Shown piece by piece: positions 34,201-46,200 of a stretch of DNA of 64,000 bases (position 1 is its first letter; each line of letters begins with the position of its first letter). Below the pieces are notes generated by a model. That model was not told where the DNA came from. It saw nothing but the letters and a program-made list of their open reading frames with translations, and made no database searches. The translations under genes were made by a program, and so were the position numbers. Source of the DNA: Manduca sexta (Eukaryota > Arthropoda > Insecta > Lepidoptera > Sphingidae); assembly GCF_014839805.1 (NCBI RefSeq), contig NC_051118.1, positions 1,054,001 to 1,118,000 on the forward strand. Reading direction: 5' to 3'.

Positions 34201-37200
34201 CGGAAATTCCGTCTAGACTCTACAACTCCAGTATCCTAGCTCGGTGACTCCTGCTGTAGACTGACTATGGAGCTGTTGTACTCACCCTAGCAGTGGCTCC
34301 GTGCACCATACTGCCGAAGGGAGCATTGCCCATCACCGTACTCGTCGTTGTGGTCTTGTACGAGCCGGGCTCCTACAACACATATACATACCATACTAAA
34401 TATATTATGTAACAAAAAATACTTCATGTTGAGGTAAATATGCCCTGGTACTTGCGATATAGATGTGCTAAGAGCTTTTGTACTAGTATTTATATAATAA
34501 TCGCATTGTAAACGTATAGGTCCAAGACTGTAACGGATCTAGGAGTTGGGGAAAAGCCTTCGATTAACTAATTACTATACACTGTTTAGAATCATCAGTA
34601 ATGGGTGTATACTGTACGGTAGAGCTTCGGTTATCCGAATTAATTAGGATGGGTAGAGGAAAATCTGGTTTATTCTGAGAAACATACTATATACTTTTAT
34701 GTATGTACTAATATACAAATAAAAACATATATAATGAATACCGTTTATCGGTGTGTTGAGAAGGAAATGAAGTACCGTAGTTTAAGGAAGAAACATATTG
34801 TTTAATCAATATTGGAGCGTGTCTAGTTCGAATAATCGACGTTCTACTTACTGTATTACTAGGTGTTGTATATTTTAAGTTTTAACGAAGAAGTTATGTT
34901 TCCTTTCTCCCTCTTACTCAAGAGAAACATCCCGAAGATATAGATAATACAGAAATCCGGTAGGCAAGGGATTGGCTGTGCCTTTGACATTGCTTTAATC
35001 TATAGGCGTCAGATTCTGCTTACCATCACGCAGATCACTAGCTCATTTGCCTTCTAAAGCAATAAAAAAAATACAATGATTGTTAAAAAAAAAGTTGCCG
35101 GTCATCTCGGCTTACCTGTCATATCAACATACCTTGAATCATACCTGAATATAAGAGAAATCTTTCAAAAACATTATCACACTCCATGCATCATGTATCG
35201 TAACGTAGGATGCAACATGCAACAGAACAAGGGACGCAACGGCTAACATGCTACACACTCACACACTCTAAACACAGTTTGTGGACTATATTTTTGAGTA
35301 TAATTTGGTCCCGAACTTTGAATCTAAAAACTTGTAGTAATTATGGGTCCAAAGTTTTTTTAAATTGGGACCAAACTTTAAACCCAATTTAGTGATAATT
35401 TTGGGCTAAAGTGAGGTGATCAAAATAATTGATCCAATAAAAAATCTAATACTCTACTGTGTCGGCCTCTGTGAGGCCCTATACAAATACGTTACTATAA
35501 TGCGGAGATGCCCTTTTTCAACCCCTATACTTACTTGACCTGTAAAAATATCCTTATAATTAATGGACTTGTGATGTTTTAATTTATGAGGTTAATATGG
35601 TATGTTTTAACTGTGGTCAGTGAAAACTTAAAATTCATGTGTTTTTGATTACATATAACAGTTTTTATGACCTACACTATAAAAAATAGTGAATAAAGTA
35701 TATGTTTATTTTGTGAAAATTATAATTTAAATTTTTAATTTTTTTCATTCTATATTTTAAAGTTGTCATAAAAAAAACGATATTGATTGAGTACAGACAA
35801 CCGAATTTCGATTTCAAAAACACGTCCAACATTTTCGCGATTTTTAAATGAAAATATCCCGGTAATGAATAATCCCTAAAACCGTTTTCACTGACCACTA
35901 TCCCCCACTCACCGTGACGTAGTAATGCCCCTCGCCGCCGACGTCGTCCAAGTCGATGGGCGTGCCGGAGTCGCCGCTGCTCAGCGAGCTCGCCGAGCCG
36001 CGCCGCGCGAGCTGTTACCACAACGGTGCGCCGTGTGTATGGTGTGATGTTACCACCGGGTTAACGTTGCATGCGACGTTGGTGGGGATGGGGGGGGGGG
36101 GGGAGAAAAAAAAACGGAAAATTAGAGAACGTGCAGTCAGTATGGCAGCTTTTCATGGCCGAATGTTTATTTTCATGTTATTCAGTTTTGACTGGATCTA
36201 GTGTTGAATAAATTCGTTTTGTTATACATTTAGAACGGTTAATGATATTAAAAACACAGAAGCTAGTATTTGACAGCTCAATAATACGATTAGAAAGAAA
36301 AGTAAAATTTGGAAAAATAGGAAAAATAATTAAGACATTGTCTAAAATTTCAAAACAAAATCAATAACTAATCGCAATTACTTTTGAACGACAAAAATTA
36401 GGCTATACTTTAAATGGCATTTAATAATAATTATTGTTAAGATCTGATATTTCATAATATTAGTTCCTCATGAACAGCCACATCAATGACCATCGATTTA
36501 GTTTTATTATGAATTCGCAGGAGTTTGTTTGTATTTAACAAAATAATTATTGCATAGAGTAGGCCAAAGCTTGTTCATTATCAAAACCATGCAGCGGCTT
36601 AAACTTTGGACGTCGGAAATGAATCGTATGCATCGAATGAGACATTCTCAAAAGCTTATAAACTTCCAATCGTGAAATTTTTGTCAAAAAGCTGTCATAA
36701 ACCAAGCGAAATCATATAAAAAAAATAAAAAAGAAGAAACTCAAAAGAATCGGATGAGCTTACATGCTAAATGTGTGAACGCTGGGACGTGATGTGAGAA
36801 GTGAATGTTACCTGGTCGCCGGTGGTCACCATGGTCTTGACCTCCTGTGTGAGGACGCGCTGCTCCTGCCTGGTGGCGGAGGAGGTGAGGGTGTGCGCGA
36901 CCGTCTTCTCCTCCATCTGCTGGGTCTTGGCCTTGGTGTCGAGGTCGTGGTGCGTGGTGGCGGTGCGCGTGGTCACGGCGCGCGCCGTCACGTACGGACT
37001 CTTCCCCTCCATTGGCTCAACACTTTCCGCCTACATTAGGTTAGACTAGCATGCTTTTACTGTACACATGGATCTACTGAAGCTTGGATGAACGAAAATT
37101 AAGTTGAGGCACACGAAACAAAAAAAAAACACATTAAAAAAAAGGAATGGCGTCTCGTTTGCCGATTATTACGTTATTATATAGAATGTAACGCACCTTG

Positions 37201-40200
37201 TTGGTGTGAGTGGAGAAGGTAACCTCGCCGGTGCCGAGGTTCTCGACCTCGTGTTCCACGTTGTGGGTTACGCCCTCGTCATTCTTGGTGAGGAGTTGCT
37301 TGGTAGTGGTTTTCACGACGACGGGAGGAGTGGGCGTCTTCTTTGCCCGCTGCGAGATCGGGATCTTTGAGGACAGAGGGGTGGTGGAAGACACGAAACC
37401 CTGGTGCCTGATGTGCTCGCTTGTCGTGTACTCTGTGAAGGTTTTGGGCTCGTCGCCTCTGTGCGGACTCTCGTCTTTGCCGAAAGTGGAGAATTTGTGT
37501 GTGTTCACGGTCTGGATGTCAATGTTCGCGGGCAGGTCTTGCGTCTCCTTCTCGATCGTGTAATTTCCGCTCTTGTCTTCGAAATGTGATGGATCGATTT
37601 GTGAGTAGTGAAGGATGAGTTGTCCGGTGACGGGATCTCGGACAGCCGTGCTGGGGTCGATGTCACCTGTGTCGGGATCGATATCTCCGTACTCCGTCTT
37701 TATCCTGCCAGTGACGGGGTCAATTTTGCCTGATAACGTCATGGTTTGGGTCACGGTTGTTCTAGCGCCCTTGAGTCGTGGGTCATCTGGGTCCACATCA
37801 ATTGTTTCTCCTGTAATGGGGTCGATGATCTGGTACAAGTAAACGGTTTTTGTGGTGATAATCCTACCGGTAGTTTCGTCGATCGTGCATTCCTTAGGAT
37901 CGACTTCTTTCACGCGGCCCTTTTCGTCTTTCTGTGTGATGACGAAGATCTTGATGATGATCAGCCTGCCGGTCCTGTGGTCGATTTTACCCAGCTTCGT
38001 GTAAATTTCCCCAGTTCCAGGGTCGACTTGAGAGGCCGAGTACAGCGGTTGGTTGTCTTCGTCGAATTCTCCGGTCGCCGTGTAGATCTGTCCATTGACA
38101 GGGTCGACCTTGATGAGTGACTTATCGATGTCTGTCGCTCGTACAATATTCCCGGTCTTGGGGTCGGTGCGACCGTATATTGTGATAATATAGCCAGTAA
38201 GCGGGTCGATTTGTCCAGCCGTGTACAAGAGCTCTCCAGTTTGTGGGTCTTTTGGACCTGCGACCCAGATCTGATTAGTTTTGGGGTCAACTTTAACGTT
38301 CTTCGGATCATTGGAGACAATCTGTTTACCAGATACGGGATCGACTTTATTTTGGATAATCCTCAAGCAGATCAACCTACCGATATCTTTGTCTGGTTTG
38401 CCGGACTTCGGGTTGATTTGACCACTCCTCAACATAAACTGACCCGTGACAGGATCAACTTTGAGATCTTGGCTTTCAAACTTGCCTGTCTTGGGATCAT
38501 TGTATGTCACAGTGCCCTTGACAAGGTCAATCTGGCCGTATTTGGTGTCAATTTTGTTGTTTTCAGGATTAAGTTGACCGGTGGAACTTTCGATAGCAGA
38601 ATGTTTAGACTCAATAACACCTTTCTTGGAGTCCAGTTTACCTACAAACGTGGTCACTTCAACAACTGGGTCGATATGAGTACCGACAACAATGATTTGA
38701 CCGAGCTTGGGGTCTAATTTGCCAGTTTTGGGGTCAATAGCACCCTTGATTGTAATGATGCCGTTATTTTCGTCAATATCAACATGTTTTGTATCAGATG
38801 TATCTGTGACAAAGATAACGCCGTTTGAAGGATCGATAACTCCATATTTAGTCGAGATGTGACCAGTGTCAGCGTCCACTTTACCTTTGGTGTGCTCAAC
38901 TGTACCCGCGTCGATGTCAACTTTACCAGTTCTAGGATCTAACGGACCTGTAATTGTTGTGATCTCTACTACAGGGTCGTCTTGTTTCGCCACGCTCATG
39001 ATCATTCCCATGTTAGGATCAAGCTTGCCAGTCCTCGGATCAATGGCACCAGAATTAATGAATATTTGTCCTGTTTCTGTAAGGACAAGTCCATCTTTGC
39101 TCTGTTTGTGTCCAGCCGCGTCACTGACGACGATGTTTCCTCTCTTAGAATCGATCACACCGTATTTTGTCTCAATTAGGCCGTTGGGATCAAGGATACC
39201 GGTGAGATGCTCCACTTCAGCAGTGTTCATGTCTGGTTTCTTAGTCTTAGGATCTAGCTTAGTGAAGATAACCATGATTTTAACGATCCTACGCTTGGGC
39301 GGCTCTGGAGGCGCCATTGTAGGTTTGACTGGCGTCCGCGGTGTAGTGGGTGTGAGCGGTGCCGGCTTCTGAGCATAACTACTGATAACAGGCGATGAAG
39401 TTCTTACTGGCGATTGCAATGGCGATGGAGTCTGCGCCTTCACTGGAGTTGGAATCTGTTTGGCTGGGGACACGCTAGCTCTCTGCGTGGCTGGGGCTAG
39501 TACGTGCTGCTTATCGACAATACTCAACTGCTGAGCGAAAGAAGGCTCTACTTTTCCAGTTTTAGGGTCTACAACCGATGTCGTGATGATCAGGTTTCCG
39601 GTCTTAGGATCTACGTCAGCTTGTTTCAGTTCTTGTTTGCCAGTTACAGGGTCCTTATACAGAATTTGCCCAGAACGTGGGTCGATAATACCGAATTCAG
39701 TGTGTATTTTGCCATCTTCGCTGACGTAACCCTTAGCGGCGTCCACGTTACCGGCGGCAGCATCAACCGACTTCGTATAGGGATCGTATCTGCTAGTAAC
39801 AATAACGAGACGAATTTCTCCTTTCGAGACTGGAGGTTTGTGATAAGGCACGACGGTTTTGTTAACAACACTGAACTGTTGTACGAGGTTTGGATCCACT
39901 CTGCCGGTCTTGGGATCAACAACGTTAGACGAGACAACCATATGGCCAGTGACAGGGTTGACTTGAGCTTTCTTGACTTCTTGTTTCCCTGTCTTAGGAT
40001 CGGTGACAACGATCTCTCCGGTGACTGGGTCAATGACTCCAACAGCAGTACGGATTTTACCATCAGGCCCAACTGTTCCACTAACCGTGTCCACATGCCC
40101 TTGACTGGGGTCGATTTTCTTTGTCCTCGGGTCATATTTCGTTGTAATAATAACGAGATGAATTTCTTTTTCAACAGGTTTGGTGTCCTTTTCGACTACA

Positions 40201-43200
40201 GTGAATTGTTGGGCCAAGGAGGAGTCTGGTTTGCCTGTTTTCGGGTCAACGACTCCCGAGGCAAGGATGAGATTATTTGGCTTAGCACCACCAGCAAGAT
40301 CTACAACAGCTTGTCTGACCTCATGTTTTCCAGTCTTAGGATCGACGTATTCGATCTTTCCAGTCTTGGGGTCGATGACTCCGTAATTAGTATGTACACG
40401 GCCATCACTGGCCACAATACCTTTCGAAGTCTCAATGTGACCGTTAGGATTATCAAGCTTCTTATTTTTCGGATCGTATTTACTTGTAATAATAACAAGT
40501 TGGACTTCCTTTCCAGGGACAGCCGCGAAGGTGTCCTTAGGTTTCTCGACGACGCTTATCTGTTGTCCAAGGGTAGGATCAACGTGGCCAGTTTGAGGAT
40601 CAACCACTCCTGAAGTAAGCGAGAGGTTTCCTGTTTTCGGGTCCACGGTGGCTTTCTTGGTATCACGTCTGCCTGTTATTGGGTCAATCATGGTAATATC
40701 ACCAGTAACTGGATCGACTTCTCCAAATTCAGTATGGACCTTGCCGTCAGCGCCAGTTGTACCAGGAATTGAGTCAACGTGTGCATTAGCCAGATCTAAT
40801 TTCTTATTCTTCAGATCATACTTAGATGTAACAATGACCAAGTTTACGTATTTGGGTTTAGGCGCGTCTTTGTCGACCACTGTGAGCTGCTGGGCAAGGG
40901 ACGGATCCGTCCTGCCTGTCTTGGGATCAACAACGCCGGAAGTGATCAGCATATGACCAGTCTTAGGGTCAGTGACAGCTTGCTTGACCTCATGTTTGCC
41001 TGTCTTGGGATCGACATGCTCAATCTTTCCTGTCCTTTGATCGATGATGCCATAGTTGGTGTGTACCCGACCATCGGACGCGAGAACACCTCGTGAAGTT
41101 TCAACAAATCCGTTAGGGTTGTCCAATTTTTTCGCTCTTGGGTCGTACTTGCTTGTGATGATAACAAGCTGTACTTCCTTACCAGGAACTGCGGCAAAGG
41201 TGTCTTTAGGTTTTTCGACAATACTGAGTTGCTGTCCAAGAGTGGGATCTACTTGTCCTGACAATGGATCTACGACTGAAGACGTTAGCAGGAGATTACC
41301 TGTCTTCGGATCAACTGCAGCTCTCTTAACCTCCTTTTTGCCCGTAACCGGGTCAGTTACAATAATTTCGCCACTGTTAGGGTCTACCACTCCATATTCT
41401 GTGTGAACTTTATCATCAGAAGTAATTTTACCAGGCACGGTGTCGACATGAGCGTCCTTCAAGTCCAATTTTTTATTCTTAAGATCATACTTAGACGTGA
41501 CAATGACCAAGTTAACGAACTTCTCAGGCACTCCTTTGTAATCTTTGTCCACGATAACCATTTGCTGAGCAAGGGAAGAGTCCACTTTTCCTGTCTTCGG
41601 GTCAACGACTCCTGAGGAAATGATAAGATGTCCAGTTTTGGGATCGGCTACGGCTTGTTTGATCTCCTGTTTTCCAGTTTTAGGATCAACGTATTCGATC
41701 TTTCCTGTTTTAGGATCAATAACACCAAAGTTGGTGTGTACACGACCGTCCCCAGCCATAATACCACGTGATGTCTCAACATGCCCGTTGGGGTTATCCA
41801 ACCTCTTGTATTTGGGGTCATATTTACTTGTGATCACCACAAGCTGCACTTCCTTGCCTGGAACCGCCGCGAATTTATCTCTTGGTTTGTCAACTACGGT
41901 GATTTGTTGTCCTAGGGTAGGATCAACTTGTCCAGTAAGTGGGTCAACTACTCCAGATGTTAAAAGAAGATTGCCTGTCTTTGGATCAACAGCAGCCTTC
42001 TTGACCTCCTGTTTGCCTGTGGTCGGGTCCTTGAATGCTATTTCACCAGATTCCGAGTCTACAATACCATAATCGGTATACACCTTATCATCTACCCCAT
42101 ATTTACCAGGTATAGAATCAACATGGGCGTTAGTAAGATCCAATTTCTTGTTCTTCGGGTCATACTTGGATGTGACGATGACCAGGTTAGCGTACCTCTC
42201 AGGAATACCTTTTGGAGCATCTTTGTCTACGACAGTCAACTGCTGAGCGAGAGACGAGTCAGTCTTACCTGTCTTAGGATCAATAACGCCTGACGTGAGA
42301 ATAAAGCTTCCAGTTTTGGTGTCAATATGAGCTTGTTTGGAATCACGTTTTCCTGTTTTTGGATCGGTAAAGTGTATTTTCCCTGTATCGGGATCAAGGA
42401 CACCGAAATTTGTATAACATTTGGCATCCTTATCACTAATAATACCATGAGATGTCTCCACGAAACCATTGGGGTTGTCAAGTTTCTTATTCTTGGAGTC
42501 ATATTTGGCCGTAATGGCCACAACTTGCACCTCCTTGCCCGGAACAGTGCCGAAGGTATCGATAGGTTTGTCGACAATGCTATACTGTTGTCCTAGCGAA
42601 GTATCAAGTTGTCCCGTCCTGGGATCGACGACACCAGAGAGCAGAAGAATGTTTCCTGTCTTAGGATCGACTTGAGCTTGCTTGATTTCATGCTTACCAG
42701 TTTTAGAGTCTGTGACTTGAATTTCACCTGTTCTAGGGTCAATAACGCCGTACTCGGTGTAGATTTTACCGTCGGTTCCACTAAGTACGCCTTTGACAGA
42801 GTCGACGTGGGCGAAGTTCGGGTCCAACTTCTTATTCTTCAAGTCGTATTTGCTTGTAACGACCACCAGCCTGACTTCTCTATTAGCTTTCGTAGCGTCT
42901 TTTTCAACAATGCTGAATTGCTGACCGAGCGATAAATCAACTTTTCCAGATTTGGGATCAATTACCCCGGTGGTTATCAAAATATTGCCAGTTTTGTGAT
43001 CAACGTAAGCTTGTTTGGGCTCTTGCTTGCCCGTTTTGGGGTCGATATAGTCAATCTTGCCTGAACGAGGATCTATAAGGCCATAGTTTGAACTGACGTT
43101 ACCATCGGGACCAACCACTGCTCTCGACAAATCTACGTGACCATGAGAAGCGTCCAACTTCTTATGTTTACCGTCATACTTGCCAGTGATAACAACTAGG

Positions 43201-46200
43201 TCAACTTCGCGGCCAGGCTTAGCACCAACTTTGTCACTGGACCTTTCAACGAAGCAATACTGTTGGGCCAGTGTTGGATCAATTTTACCCGTATTTGGAT
43301 CGACTACACCAGATGTAAATAAAATGTGACCAGTTTTGGAATCAACGTGACCATTTTTGACATCTTGTTTGCCTGTAGCAGGGTCTGTGAAGGTAACCTG
43401 CCCAGATTTTGTATTAATCAATTCCTTGTCAGTCTGAATTTTGCCGTTGGCTTTATTCAAAGTTCCCTTAGCAACAAGAATAGTACCGTTGGCATCGTCA
43501 AGTTTCTTTGTCTTAGGGTTATATTTACCAGTAATTATGACAACCTGTACTTCATTTGGTTTGGGAATGACCACTGGCAGGGGAGTTGGAGGTTCGTGAT
43601 GAGCCCTTTCGGAATCTAGAAGAGCGAGAGTTGGATCGATCAAGTTCTTGGCTTGCTCTTTCAAAGCAGCAGACTCAACGTAGTCGAGTCCAGGTGTCTT
43701 AAGTTTACTGAGATCTTCAGGTGTTTTCCGTTTCTCAGCGCTCTCAGCCACCTTCTTGTCTTCTCCTGGAGCATAGTTGAAAGCCAGTCCGGCTTTCTTA
43801 GTAGTAGGGCTTTGGGCATCAGCGCCGCGTTGTTTCTCTTCAGAGATCGGCTCTTTATCGTAGCTAAATCCGCCTTGGATAAAGGGTTTGGAGCGTGTAG
43901 GACTCTTTTCTGTATCGGTATACACGTAGGGCTTGGTGAAGCCTGGTTTGTCCTCCTTCGTGGGACTCTTCTCAACAGAACTGTCAAGGTTCGATCCATC
44001 GTTCGAGGTATCGAGTACGGCCACTTTGGCTTTCGGTTCTTTCTCTTTTTTAGGAGACTTGTCTCCTTTTGGCGACTTGTCACGTTTCGGCGATTTCTCC
44101 TTTGGTGACTTCTCTTTTCGGGGTCCAAACAGGCCAAAACCTCCCTTTAGTTAGGACGGGAAGGGGAAACGGGAGGGAGAAACAAAAAAACAAAAAATAT
44201 AACATAAATTACACAAAGAAATGCAACATGTAGCGATTTGGTACCGGTTGGAGGTGGACCACGACGTTAATACATTGACCTGTCACTGAGACATACTTAG
44301 TGGTAAAGCCTGATCCAACTTCAAGAATGCCAATTATATCTATTTCTGTGGATCACAACTACTTATGTCACAATATCAGACCATGTAGTAAGGCGTAGAC
44401 TTTAGAACCGTTACCAAACCGCATAGCGAACATAATATATAAAATTGCATGTACATGCATCGCACTATATGTTGCATCTAACATATATAACTATGTATGT
44501 ACATTTATACAAGTGTCAGTGAGTGATGGGCGATCGTTATTAAATTTAGAATTTTATTTTATTTTTTTTAATCGGTAAGTGTAAGAGCCAATTATGATTA
44601 AAAAAAAAATTGAATATTTAGATTACTGGTTTTTTTTATTCCTTGTTTAAGCATCACTTCAGTTTTATATTGTGTGATGAATTTTGGCCACATAGATTAA
44701 GAAGCCAAGAATATTTTTTTATATATTTTATACTGTAACCAAGGTGATCACTGGTCAGCACTCTTCATATATTATTTTGAGTATATCCTACGCTGGAAGA
44801 TACTAACGACACCCAACTATATAATACCAAGTTTTCTATAACTATAAATAACCGAACTAATAGACCACCATTATTAAAAGTTATTAAAACTATACGTTAG
44901 AAATGTACTCAGCCTCTAACATATAAGTAATAATACTATTTCACATAGTTTATATCATATAAACATACTTCAACATTTCTTCCAACAATTTTTGATACAT
45001 TTTGGCGATGCAAAATACAAAGCTACCCTTACGAATGTTCATTATACCCTCATACTAGGGAGTCCTCCCCACCCATTAAATTTCGCCAACCGATAGCCAA
45101 TCATCCACAATAAACGGTGCTCTCTATCAAGATCTGTGTAAAACGTCACAACTCGTTGCGGACATGTCACGCCTACATTGTGTGCTACCATTCCCGCGTG
45201 CGCGCATGCGTACCTTGGACTTCTTGGGCGTCGTCTCGAGGTTGTTCGTGATGCCCGGGTCGCTGGATGTGTCCGTTCCTGGAAACGGCATTAGAGTTTA
45301 TTGTAAAGCCGTGTTTGGACTAGCAAGTTCTGCCAGCAATATCATGCGCAAATTTTAAATGTGTGTACACTATCGGCAGTATTTAAATAATTCTATACAA
45401 ATGCGACTTGGCGCAAATACTGCTTTATAATTTAGAAAGGTAAGCTTTTATCAATGTCAATCTTTATTTGGTAAAAGATAATGGCACCAGTCGCTACCTA
45501 AAAGTATTTTACTAATCTAAACCTCGTTTTAAATGTTATATCTTCAGGACTTTATTTTTTAAGTCCTGAGCAAAATGATGGAAACTCGAGTAATACACCC
45601 AGTTCTTCAAGTTTAGAGTCTGTAGAATGTGTAGGGGCTTGTCCTCTACTATTTTTTCGAAATGGAAACCTCATCAGTGCACCCACCAACACACTGCCTA
45701 TCCATATAAAGACTTATACAACGGACTAAGCATAATAATAGATGAATGAATACTAACCCCCTTATTCATAGACGTTATTTATCTAAGGACGGAGCATTGC
45801 TGTAATAACAAGTATGTTTCTCAGTGCCCAACGGCACTGAAAACAGACATAGGGCCGTTGTGATTGGCTAATATTGTTGTATCTCAATATTAGCCAATCA
45901 CAACGGCTCTATGTCTACGTACTGTGAAGGCTGCCATGTCGTCAGCACTGAGAACCAGACTAGTTATCACAGCAATGCTCCGTCCTTAGATAAATAACGT
46001 CTATGAATAAGGGGGTAAGTATCTTCGAGTGAGTGTAAAAGCGTACCGTTCTCAGCCGGTTTCCTTTCCGCAACCTTTCTGTCATCCTTGGCTGGTGCCG
46101 TGGGCATTACCTTCACGGCGCCTGGAGGTGGTTTCTGAAATTAGAAAAACATTCTTTAAGTTACATAAAAATATATTGAGAAGTAAATAATGAAAGCTTT

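Noticed and set aside
35677..36021. 114-codon minus-strand frame including a coracle exon
   Set aside because: Only 35913-36011 is coding, and in another frame. The rest is A/T-rich intron.
39504..40613. 369-codon plus-strand frame opposite the coracle repeats, and many similar frames at 37.2-44.1 kb
   Set aside because: These are antisense shadows of the repeated coracle exon. Their periodic peptides mirror the repeat period and lack splice or start context.
44022..44024. Start codon for a separate 2296-residue protein at 44024
   Set aside because: The codon is GTG, not ATG. The frame continues upstream to an acceptor at 44145 and is joined in phase to coracle exons, so it is an internal exon.
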